Shown piece after piece: positions 33,631 through 44,899 of a DNA stretch of 64,000 bases (position 1 is the stretch's first letter; each line of letters opens with the position of its first letter). A model generated the notes under the pieces. The model was not told the DNA's origin. It did not search any database and saw nothing but the letters and a program-made list of their open reading frames with translations. The position numbers and the translations under genes are program-made. Source of the stretch: Jackrogersella multiformis (taxonomy: Eukaryota > Ascomycota > Sordariomycetes > Xylariales > Hypoxylaceae); NCBI GenBank assembly GCA_902806575.1, contig CADCXD010000004.1, forward strand, positions 3,162,001 through 3,226,000, in the 5' to 3' direction.

Positions 33631-36600
33631 TATGGATTTCTTCCCCTAAATGGGTAGAGGACCTAGGTAAGCTGGAATATGATTTATGATTCTCACGTAG
33701 TCGCCGTCGTAGATTGCGGAGAATGGTTGGACACAAGAGAGGTTGGGTGGCGGTGTGCGTTGTTGGACTTAAAAATTTGGGGGTTGTAAAATGTAGCCAA
33801 GGTTTGCGCTATTAAAAAACCGGCCCAGAAAGACAACAATGAGATGTTTGTCAGAGTTATTTGCAAGTTTAAAAGCAGTAGCAAGAGGCTAGCAAGAGCT
33901 TTCGTTCGAAATGTTGTTCAAAGGTGTTAGAATTGGATAGAGGATAATTATGTGTGCTTTCTGGGTAAGGTTTGGAATAAGTTTAAGGGACGGGCGAGTG
34001 GTAGGATCGATAAGAGTGAATGATTGAGAGAGAGAAAAGGCGGGAGAGAGGAGAAGGGCAAGCTTTGATTCGGAGAAAGCGAAGGATTTTGTTGGATGGG
34101 CAAGAAGCAGAGAACAGCAAGAAGGCGGCAAAGGAGTGTGGGTCCAAGGGCCGGGGGGGAAACGCTTGAGAACGCTTGGGTCGCTTGTTGGTTCAAGGAC
34201 AGGGACCAATCCAAATCAGGACTAGCTGGTCCCTTAGTTGGACCTAGTTGGATTAATAGCAGAGAACAACATTGGGCGGCGGAAGCTGCAAAGACATGTA
34301 AGACTGCACTACAAGACCTGCAAGTCCTGCGTAACCTTGGAACCTGCGCTACTCTTTCCAGCGGCATCCAGGGTTTCCTCATTGAACCCACAGAAGCCGG
34401 GTGGGTGTGAGCTGGCGAATGAAACTGGAGTCGCCACCTGAGATCATTGGACAACCCTTGTCTATGAACTAATACACATCCGGACTAGACATACCACATA
34501 ATATGTACAAGCCTGGCCGATGGCGCCGCTGTTTCTTGCAGGAATGCCACAGTGTCAATCGGTTTATTTCTACAGAACGCCTCCTGTTTACCATTTACTA
34601 TGGCTGCCATGTTCCTTTCCTTCTTTCCTTTAACAAACTACCTAGGTACCTACCTAGTAGTAAGGTACCTAAACAAACCCTACCTACCTTAACCCTACAT
34701 TTATATGTACATCGATACATAATAATAGTACAGTGCTGGCTACCTTCTTGACCAGTCACCCGTCACCAGATGTCCACTCCAATGCGATCGCCACCATCCT
34801 TAGCTTGTCGACTAATTTACCATAGCTTCTAGCAAGTGTACTCATACTAGGTATGTAGTCGCAGGACTTTAGGATAAAAGAATATTATCTATGCATTAAA
34901 CTTCCTAGACTGCGCCTTTTAAGAGTGGACGAGGCTGATGAGAGTCTCAGCAGGGAGGGGCTGGCAATTTGTTCCTTTGCAAATGGGATCCAATTGTAGC
35001 TTTTCATTTACTTTACCATACGTACATCCATACCTAGTGTCCATACATACATACCTTGGTATAGTAGAGATGCTACTACACATTACTACCTGGTAGTGGT
35101 TATGCTAAGCTTCTTGGTACCTAGTGTATATGTAGTGTACATATGTAATGCAGGACCTAGGTATGTATAAGTCAGTATGCATCAGGAGACTTAACGGGAG
35201 GCGATATTATCTAGTGGCTCGATCAAAAGCTGCCTCAATCGACCAAATCGATCAATCGTTCGATTTGATCTTGACGCGAATGGCTTCATCTAGTGCTCTG
35301 ACTTTATTCTCCCCAGAATTCACTCTAGTGTAGAAATCTCTATCATCCCACAGTCATAAGATCAGCTACTTACCTAGTATAAGTAGGTAGGGATAGATTG
35401 GGTCTACACATTCGAGATCCTCGATGACTCAACCCGCATCTGTTGGTTTGCGCTCACGTGGCTTCAATCGTCTATCCATTTCATGACTCTACTACGAGTA
35501 GGATGCTTTCCCTTTTCTGCAACAAGGTCCTTTGATCCAGCCTTATTCAGATGGTTAATGTCGGCTTGGTCAATTATTGACCCGACCAGTTACCCCTAGA
35601 TTCAGGGGCATCTTTACGCTACAAGGAGGAGGGGTTACCTTTACAAGGGAAGTGCTGAAGCCTGGTTATATAATTCGGTATCTCGATTCCGTTTCGACCT
35701 GCATACATGGTACATACGGCTCATTAGTGTAGAAGCTTTTGATTAAAATCTACCATAGAGAGGACAATGACCCTTATCTGTCAGGGTTCGCCGCCGTTGT
35801 CCTAACCTTATCGAAACATCGTGTACATAAGTGGACCACATATTTCTAATATTGTAAAAGGAAATCCAATGTCTTTTTGACAACAGCGTAGCAGACACGC
35901 ATGTATGCAGCGGGGTCGTCGCCAATGTACAATGTATTTAGCTACCAGGAGGTAGATATGTAATTACTTACGTAGGTACCAGTTAGAGGCAACTTCGGCC
36001 CTTTGGCTTGCGTGGGATTGCAGCCTTGTTAATAGGCACTGTGACCACTGGCATTGTGATTTGGTATCCTAGGTCGGTCTAAGTGTTCGAGGTCCCTGTC
36101 TTGGCAGTGGAGCGGGTGGTGGATTTCGGACTGGAACCTTACCTTGTACGTAGGTAGATTCGCCAGGATTGTCTGCAAGCCACCATACCGGTGCAAGTGG
36201 AACTCGGACTGGTCTCGTGCAGCGTGAGACTGCTTGGGGTTTGGAACGACGGGGGTTATGCTGGCGTCCTCTTTCCTATTAGGCAGCTAAGCAGACGACG
36301 GGTTGGCCTCCCTGGTCCCTACGAGTTGAATTTTGGGTGTCGAAGGCGGCAAGAAAGAGTTCTGACCGCTCACTGCCCGCCTCGCCAAGGTAAAGAAGGT
36401 TGCTTGAATTTTCCCGCGCTCCAAAAAGCTGACAACATTCCTACGATTATCTCCTACAGTTTCATTTATCGAAGCTGGAATATATATGAGAGGGTTATGA
36501 TTCAGGCGCTTGCTCACCTGAATTTGAACATAATTTGTGCCGCTGATCTCTATTCTGGTTGAATACGTGCGGTTGTGAGACCTAGCTAGCTGCCTAGCCA

Positions 36601-38488
36601 CAAATTAGCAAACCAACCTAGCCCATCAGGGTCTTGGATAGGTTGGCTACGGCCTGCTTGTCTGCATTGGTGTAAGGTAACGGAATAGATCGTCGAAGGG
36701 GAAAATCGTATTGAATGGCTACTATTAATGATTGCCCAACGAAAGACGCAAATTACCGCCATGTGTACCTACTGCCTACCTGGTAATGTGGTCCCTGAAG
36801 ACCTAGTGTAGAGTCTAGAATTCATACACGTGTAGACAGACCCCTAGAAAAGGGAAGACCGTCAGGTAATGTCAATATTTAGTAGTGTACACCAGGTACC
36901 TAAGGTATTGAAGATCCGAATTGTTGACAATTAGTGGTTGGCGCTCCACCATCCGTCTTGTTCAACTGCGACATCTCACATACATCCGCGTATGACGAAA
37001 GCGGCAAATCGAGCCCCATAGATACTTAGGTACACTATATACGAAGAGGTGATACGTAGATATGCCATCTCTTACTCTTTCATCTATCCGTGAATCGTTT
37101 AGTCGATCTTGTTATTGCTATTTTGTAGTTATCGCATGTACTGTACCGAGTGATTGATAGCTGTAAACTTACACAACTATGCGGATCTCTTTGCGCGACA
37201 CGTTCCGGAGCAGCGATGATCTTATCATCGGAAGACGCAACCCGTAATACATAAATAACGGCGGCGACTTGTTCCTAGACCGAAGTTACGGGGTAACTGC
37301 TACCTAGGCTCTTAGGTAGGTATCCAGACTGCCAGACCGTAGATGGACTGCTGGGTAGCAATTGCTACTATTTTAATCCATAGATTCTTTTAGGAATAAT
37401 GGAATAAAAAAGGCTGGCCGATTGATTCCGAATGTGGTTGATCTGCCGACGCAGGAGAACCCGGGACCTTGTCCATCGAATTTTGTGGCTGTTGTGTCAG
37501 GTGCTGTCGGCCTTCTCTCCATTTTATGTATGTAGTGAGGGATGCATCGTCTAGACTTGTGACGAAAGCTGAGATAGGTTACCAATCTAGAGGGTTGACA
37601 ACTTCTATCTTCTAATTCATAGGTAATTATGAGCGAGTTCAAATGATTTGCAGTTGTACAGAGAAAAGGCTAGGCAAGTCTTTTCACGCTGTGTTACCGA
37701 ACTCAGATGCTCTTACCTTGCTGTGTGGTAGCAGGGTAGGTACCTGGTGGCATTACCTAGGTGATTCCTCCGTAACCTAGAAATAAGCAGGTACGTAACT
37801 GCCATGTACCTACCGGCAGGTAGGCATATTGAAAGCACAGACCAGATACCTAGGTACGGATGTTCTTCTAGTGTAGATCTAATGTAGGATTTCTAAAGGC
37901 ATTCGGAAGTGGCACAGCTGTTTCTACCGTGGACCAGTTTTAAACGAACCACTGCTATACTCAAAATGTAAAATACAGCAAATCTTAAGATATAAATAAC
38001 GTGATGAATCAAGAAACCTTGGAAACCTTCAACTCCACGAGACTTTGTGGCGAGATGAATTTCCTCGCTTAGGGCGGTATTCTAGTCTACACTACACTAG
38101 TCACTACCTGTCAGATATGTAGGTGGTGTACATATTTCCCCAAAAACGAGAGACCATCGTCATCATACAATTGTACTATATAAGTACACACATGCAAGAA
38201 CTTGTAAGTTGAAAAGATTGTTGTTTTTCGTAAGAATTATTCTAAGCTAGCAACACTTAGGGGTGTCTCTAATAGTACCAAAAGGAAGAGTGGGTTACAC
38301 CTTCCCCACCCCTCGGGGTGCACCTACTCAGGTACATGTAGCATTGGAAGTGGTTTTTGGTCCCGTCTTGTGGGGAACCTTACGTTAAATCCCATGGATA
38401 TTTTCTTATTCAGCCACCCCTTCTGCATGTCAGTATTGCGGGTCCTACGATTCCCCGATTCCCCAGAAGTTGATGGAGCACATAGTGT
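33631..38488. other. Long gene-poor stretch
   Basis: About 4.9 kb without a supported gene. The part 33630-34450 may be the long leader and promoter of the Ser-rich gene. From 34500 onward the DNA is AT-rich with many GGTACC and TACCTAGG words (exact palindromes near 34639 and 37847). Open frames up to 123 codons start at non-ATG codons and look random. Confidence 0.5.
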
Positions 38489-38508
38489 ACACTACACTAC
38501 ACTACACT
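38489..38508 (+). repeat. ACACT microsatellite, four units
   Basis: Four exact ACACT pentamers. Single CTACACTA words recur nearby (about 38090 and 40490), suggesting local slippage of a shared word. Confidence 0.75.
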
Positions 38509-39051
38509 AGTTAATACGATTCCTTGTCAAGCATTCTTCTCTATCAGATGCAAGGGACAACAAACTGACGACTGACTTTGACGTGCCCAGCCTCTGATGG
38601 GTTGAGGGACCAGCCACGTGCATTGATCAGAGCTCCCAAGACAACGGAAGATGTCTTCTGGGCAACGCAAGTCTCGATAGATGGCATCATTTCCGCAATA
38701 AGTATTCATTCCAACCGAGATAACATCTTCCATAGCGTAGATTCTATGTTTCTGGTCTCCACTAGCTAATATCTCTTTAATAGTACGTGCGTAAAGATTG
38801 ATGTGGGTAGCTCGAAGGTTGAAGAGATTTGACAATATAACTTTAAACACCTTCATTCCTCGCTAAATTACCAATTTACTAGGCCATTGTTGTGGACATA
38901 TAAAGTCATATACTGAACGAGAGCCGCTTAATGCTATATATATCTACCTAGGTAGATACTCAGTGACTCATTTAGGACACCCTCATGAAGCTTATAAGGG
39001 GGTACATTCTTGAATTACTTTAATTACTGTCCTAAACCTTAGCTTGTGTTC
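38509..39051. other. Intergenic, downstream of cyclin C
   Basis: About 540 bases at the 3' side of the cyclin C gene. A minus-strand ATG frame of 109 codons (38527-38856) with six Cys is open but lacks a signal peptide and recognised motifs, so it is not called. TACCTAGGTA lies at about 38945. Confidence 0.5.
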
Positions 39052-40137
39052 CTAATGCTTATCCAAGCCTCTTGCCTTGATAAATCTATTGATTTGCTCT
39101 CGCGAGATCTTATCGTTGTATTGCTCGTGACATTCGTAGAACGAGATTAGCTCCTGTGTGCAGTCTATCATGCCCTCGATATCGACATTGCTCTCAGCAA
39201 GGAAGGCCGCAAAGCGCTGTACCTTAGTCACACGCGCTTCTTGCTGTTTGTCCTTCTCAGTGCCACTCGGAGTGCTCTGACCGCTGCCACCCACACCGGG
39301 TCGAGTTTGTTGAGCCTGTGCTAACGCCGCTGTTGCTGCAGCCATACTCGCTGCAGCATTCCCACCTGGCAATGGATTTGGGCGGAGGACTAAACAAAGC
39401 AGGATCGATGTGAGCGCGATGATGTGGGGGGAGTATAGGAGCGGGAGGTCTGTCATATAGTGGTCGTTGATGACTGATAGGGCTAGGCTTGTTTCGTCGG
39501 GGGTGAGGTAGAAGCTGGACTGGAGGCTCGTTAAGGTTCGGTAGGGTTGGTGAACTATCAGCTGGGAATTCATCTCGGAGATTAGGAAAAACTCGCATTC
39601 ACCAACACGAGAAACCTCTAGGTGAAGCAAGTCTATGTTCGTATATCCTCTAGTCAGCCAAAGATTCATATTCAATAATAGGGTATGGGCTCGCAATACC
39701 TGGCCATAGAGACCTCGCCTCGGTCACGAACATTCTGATATGTTGCGGACATTCCTCCATCTTGCAAGCCAAGTATAGCGCGGTGGTGAGAACGAGATAG
39801 GGGTTCGTGCGACGTATTTCGACTTTGCAATAGAATCGTTTGATGTATAACTGCGCTGTGGCAACAGCCTGCTGTTTGACGTTGAGTCTCTTGCTTAAAC
39901 GACCAATCTCTATCGATCGAACTTTAGTATATATACCCATCGATATCGGTAAAGTATTTGACGATCACATCTCTCACGTTGGTTAAAGTATATATTTAGG
40001 TGAGTCCTCCGTGGCAGAGAGAACATTTGCACAAGGGCCTGGTCGCTTTTTTCCAGCTCCTCGCGCATCTGAGCAAGTTCATCTTTCGTGAACTGCCAGA
40101 AGCGTCTTTGGGTTGACTCCCAGTAGTTGGCTGCCAT
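39052..40137 (-). CDS. ssn8: Cyclin C, Mediator kinase-module subunit
   Basis: Three exons (complement of 39978-40137, 39700-39909 and 39052-39632) give 316 aa. Introns of 68 and 67 nt, both phase 1, restore the family sequence exactly. The N-terminus MAANYWESTQRRFW is nearly that of animal cyclin C. The cyclin fold continues with HLNIYFNQQIGRLSKRLNVK, then YLACKMEECPQHIR, EARSLWP, GECEFFLISEMNSQLIVH and VINDHY, all hallmarks of cyclin C. A Gln/Ala/Gly-rich insert (about 230-260) interrupts the second cyclin repeat before FLAESNVDIEGMIDCTQELI. Cyclin C partners Cdk8/Ssn3 in the Mediator kinase module and regulates transcription negatively or in response to stress. It is divergent from the mitochondrial carrier gene. 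Confidence 0.94.
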
Positions 40138-40898
40138 CGCGGCTATCTGAAGAGTTGATATTTTCTAGCCCATAGGTTTAGTCAGGGTAGTAAATCCAAC
40201 ATTGGGAAACATAATTAGGTTTGTAAACCTCAGCCCTGTGCCCTGGTGAGGCTGCATCCATGGAGGGGAGCTTACATGAATCCAAGGCTGAGAAAGGTGG
40301 TTTTATTTGGTTACTAGGTACTTAATAGTGTAGGTACGTAGATCTGTCTTATGATACGGATTATCGGACAAAATATGGCTTGCATCCACGTGCTGGGGTG
40401 TTACCAGACTATTAACACTGTACTTTCCCCCTTTATTGACTAAGAATACACGGTATAAAGTTATGAAATCGCACTAAAAGTCGTCATCTACACTAGTGTA
40501 GGTAGTGTAGCGAGGCAGCGAGGTAGAGAGAGCTTATTCCTTATCGGCATATCGGCATATCGGCATTACCAATTGCCAATTGGCATTAACATGGATTCCC
40601 TGTTCCCCGGAGCCGTTTAATTGCGGGACGGCCGTCATTTTTCGCGCGTTTCCGTCAACCCGGTCTAACCTAGCCTTGTCAACTTTATTGCAAAAAAAAC
40701 ACAACCTAACAACCTAACCACCTAATAGCCCAACAACCTACGTCAATAACCAATCCGTTTAAGGGAATGACCTTGAATAGGATACAACCTCGACCCCCGA
40801 CTCGACGTCTAATAATGCCATATCCATAGTATTCGATGACCAGTTTTGCGATCGCCTCTTCTCCTTCGTCATCGTTGCGCCTGTCATGACCACGGAGC
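40138..40898. other. Divergent promoter region of cyclin C and carrier genes
   Basis: About 760 bases. Near 40546-40590 the word ATCGGCAT is repeated three times, followed by a CCAATTGCCAATTGG palindrome, a possible shared regulatory block. No gene is supported. Confidence 0.55.
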
Positions 40899-43457
40899 AT
40901 GGATCTTCCCAAGATGATAACTAAGCTAGAGATGGAGATGGAGGAGTCGCAGAACCAGCGCGACGCACGTGTCGAAGAGCTTTGGAGGAAGCTGGACTAT
41001 CAGCATAAAGGAGAATTGGATTGGAAAGGATTGCAGAAGGGGCTCAGGAGGATCGATCATCGTCAGCAACAAATTCCCGTCCTCGTCGTCTTAGACTTGA
41101 GAGACAGTTTTATCACTGACCTGGTGCGGCAGCGATGAAAAATGCCGATAATATGCTCAAGGCAATCATCAAGGTCGTAGACGAAAATGGCGACGGCAAG
41201 ATTCAATATGAAGGTCTGTGGGTTTCGGTTTCGGTTTCGGACTAGATACCTATCTACCTAGATTATCACGACTCTAGCTAACCGCGCCTGGTCCGATATA
41301 GAATTCCGGATCTTCGTCGAGGCTGCTGAGCGTCAACTTTTTTATTTGTTTAAATCTATCGATCGAGACCAAAATGGGAAGATAGACAAGGAAGAGCTTC
41401 ACCATGCGGTGCAACATGCTGGTCTTGCGGTGCCAATGCGTCGATTGGATGAATTCTTTGAGAACATAGACCACAATAGTGACGGATTTATCACGTATGA
41501 AGAATGGCGGTTAGTAGATTCCCCCCCTCCAGTTCCAATTCCAGTTCATCCCTCCCCCGCTTCCCGTGACCCTTGAGGGATTAAAAATCTCCCTGGGGAT
41601 GATAAAACTTCCAAGGTTGTCGCACTTTAGTATTGGTATTGGTATTGGTACTGGTACGCGACTATATTTTATAGTTATCCCTATGTGGGATATCGAGAGC
41701 CACCAGGGGTAACATTGTTAACATACCCAGAATTATTCAACCACTCAATAATCATGTGAACAAGCACTAACACGACATATTGTAATTTTAGAAACTTTTT
41801 GCTTTTCATGCCCAACACTGATGCAACCGCCACGCTACGGACAGTTTTCACATTCTACTCAGATATTCTCACTCTCAATTCTGAAGGTGATTCGGTGGTT
41901 AGCGAGGAAACCCTTCATGGGCTAGGTACGAATCTTCTCTACACCCTCCTTGGTTCACTCGTGAGACTCGCCTCTCCTGCAATTCCGCCTGACCGAGAAG
42001 ATTGTGATTTTCCGTCTTCGTCTTCGTCTTCGTCTTCACTCCACGACAACAAAGAAAAGGAGCTCGTAACTACAGTGACACATCTCTCTCCAGCATCCAA
42101 CGACGCGGTCAATATGAGTGTTGCTACGGCGCAATCATATGATCAACACACCTGTGAAACAGCCACTCCGTCTGCCAATGTTGTCTTGGAAGCTACGCAG
42201 CCCGACCTTCCTGCGCCACAAGGCATTGAGATTGAATCTAGCTTGACTGAAAAGAGGAAAAGATCCGTGCTGATTAAATACATCCCCGATTCAGGCTATT
42301 TCATTGCTGGTGCTGTGGCGGGAGGCATTTCTCGCACTGCTACTGCCCCTCTCGACCGACTGAAGGTCTATCTTCTCGTGAACACCGCAGCGAGCGCCAA
42401 TGTTGCCGCCGACGCAGCTAAGAAGGGCCAACCCCTACAAGCCATGAAGCATGCCGGTAGACCTCTCGTCACAGCAATCGCTGATCTGTACAGAGCTGGA
42501 GGCGTCCGGGGGTTCTTCGCTGGTAATTACTTTCCCCAGACCAAGCTATTTAAAACTCGAAGCTTACTGTGTTTGTCAGGCAACGGGCTCAATGTCGTCA
42601 AGATCATGCCCGAGACCGCAATCAGAGTACTTTTTACCAGCACGTTGTGTTTCTGGGACTCGATACTGACTGTATGCTAGTTCGGAGCGTATGAAGCCGC
42701 TAAGAAGACCCTCGCAAGCCTCGAAGGTCATAATGATACACAGCATATCAATCCATACTCCAAGTTTGTAGCTGGGGGTGTGGCTGGCATGGCTGCGCAG
42801 TGCGTTTCCTTACCGCTCGTTTTATAGCTATCGATAGCTAATATGCACATAGGTTTTGTGTTTATCCTCTCGACACACTCAAGTTTCGGTAAGCTTTCCA
42901 CTATTCTACAATTTGAATCAATGACTTATACAACCGCTAGACTACAGTCAGAATATGTCTCCGGTGGACCCCGAGGAAATGCTCTTCTTTTCCAGACTGC
43001 CCGTACAATGTGGACAGAAGGTGGTATGAGAGCCGCCTATCGAGGTGTAACAATGGGCCTCATTGGTATGTTCCCTTATTCAGCAATTGATATGGGTACG
43101 TTCGAGCTGCTCAAGACGAGCTACGTGACGTATACGGCGAGGCGTTACAGCATCCACGAAGAAGACGCCCAGCCTACTACATTTGCCACGGGAATCATGG
43201 GAGCATCGTCAGGTGCCTTTGGCGCCTCGGTTGTGTACCCTCTTAATGTGCTCCGTACAAGACTGCAGACGCAAGGCACTAGCATGCACCCGGCACGCTA
43301 CACGGGTATCTGGGATGTGGCGCGGAAAACCATTCGGAACGAGGGAGTGAGAGGTCTCTACAAGGGCTTGATGCCAAATCTTCTCAAGGTCGCTCCAGCG
43401 CTTAGTATCACGTGGATGGTGTACGAGAATGCTAAACGCATCCTGCACTTGAACTAG
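40899..43457 (+). CDS. sal1: EF-hand mitochondrial carrier (Sal1/SCaMC type ATP-Mg/phosphate carrier)
   Basis: Eight exons: 40899-41061, 41133-41213, 41302-41509, 41792-42522, 42580-42626, 42681-42799, 42853-42888 and 42941-43457; 633 aa. Every junction keeps frame and restores family motifs. The N-terminal half has EF-hands: a degenerate one near residue 34, then DENGDGKIQYEE, DRDQNGKIDKEE and DHNSDGFITYEE, all with intact calcium-ligand patterns. A linker of about 150 residues, partly Ser-rich, follows. The carrier half starts near 318 (YFIAGAVAGGISRTATAP) and carries the three signature motifs PLDRLK, PLDTLK and PLNVLR. Relatives exchange ATP-Mg or ADP for phosphate across the inner mitochondrial membrane under control of cytosolic calcium. 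Donors GTCAGC, GTCTGT and GTACTT are weak but required by frame. Confidence 0.92.
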
Positions 43458-44899
43458 GGGCCCCAACTCTGGAATCTCGCGTCCAAGCCATGATGGGAAC
43501 GTAGAACGTCCCCCGAAGAAACCTGGCAAGGTTACAAAAGAAAGGGGCAAGAGATGCGAAGAACTCAAAATACGACACAATACAACACAATATAAGGATA
43601 CCTCGAAGGTACCAAATGCTGGAGGGGATGAGCGAAAAAATAAAAATCACGAGACGGTTCTAGATGGATAGATTTCCAAGAGAATGAGGCGAGAGAGACG
43701 AGGGTCGCGATATATCCCAACTTGCATCAGCAGGCGTTCTATAAAGGCGGACAGGCAAATCTTTTATTTTTCTTTCCCTTTTTTTTGCGTCCTTTCGACA
43801 CGTTCATAGCACATAGCACATAGCATCGCGCGGTTCCTTATGTTGGAGACGACGAAGCAGAGCAGCGAGCTCGGGCAAGGAAGGAAGGAAGGTAGGAAGT
43901 TAGGGTAGTGAGCCCGGCAGGCGAGCCGGCCGGATGGACGTTTCATGAATCTTTTCTGGTTGTAGACAGCTTGTGTGTAGGTAGGCTAGGCTACATCTAC
44001 CCAAGGCTAGTTCTCCCGTAGTACGTGAAAATCTCGCGAGGATACCCTTTTCACGACGAAGAGAAATTATGGTTTATCCTGATTTGTTGCTGTGTTGTGC
44101 TATGTTATGCTCTGCTTTAGTTCGATGTCATCAATACTAGATTTGATCAGACTGTCTAGGTTAAGTGACCTTATCTTATACCTTCGTGTTGGAGACAAGT
44201 AACAGGCGAATAGCTTCCAATGAGAACCTTAGGTTTTAGAGATACCCTACACATACTACTGAGAAGATATGTACTGAGTTGATAAATTTTGTACAATTGG
44301 TTGATTTTCTATCAACAGTAGCTAAAGCTAAGCAGCCCGTAACAGGGACTTACGCGGCTCCTGAGAGCGTCTCGAAAGCGAATGACATCTAGCTAATGAT
44401 GCTTGTTCGAGAAGAAGAAAGAAAGAAAGAAACCAGACTCCATGAACTCCAGCCCGAAAGTAATAAACTCAAACCCAACACCAAAAATCTGCTCCAGCTC
44501 CCTGTTTGAGGGGCGAGCGTATCTCCAACCCATGCATCTCTCTTCCAACCTAATTTTCCTAACTCCGCCCAAGCATGCCTCTGAGGGGATATCTTAAGGA
44601 TGCCAACCCAAGTTCAAATCAATCCAGATAAAATAAAACCCACATGTCATCGCGTGGATGCCTCCCTTCCATTCCAAATCAATATATGTACTAAGCGGTT
44701 TGAGCCGCGTACAAGGTTATCAACAAGAACTCCGATTAACGCCGTTTCGATGCAACTCCGAACCAGACAGATATTAATATACTAAACAATAGTGATCTGA
44801 CAACACTTGCTCTCCACGTCTCATGTGCTGCCAAGAAGTAATGAGGTCGTGGTGTATGGTGGTTTCTCGGGTGATATTATGGATACAGGGCGTCCCTGA
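43458..44899. other. Convergent intergenic spacer
   Basis: About 1.4 kb between convergent genes. Only scattered GAAGGAAGG and GAAAGAAAG runs (near 43880 and 44420) stand out. Open frames are short. Confidence 0.55.

Noticed and set aside
38527..38856. 109-codon minus-strand ATG frame with six Cys
   Set aside because: I considered a small secreted protein, but there is no signal peptide and the Cys are irregularly spaced.
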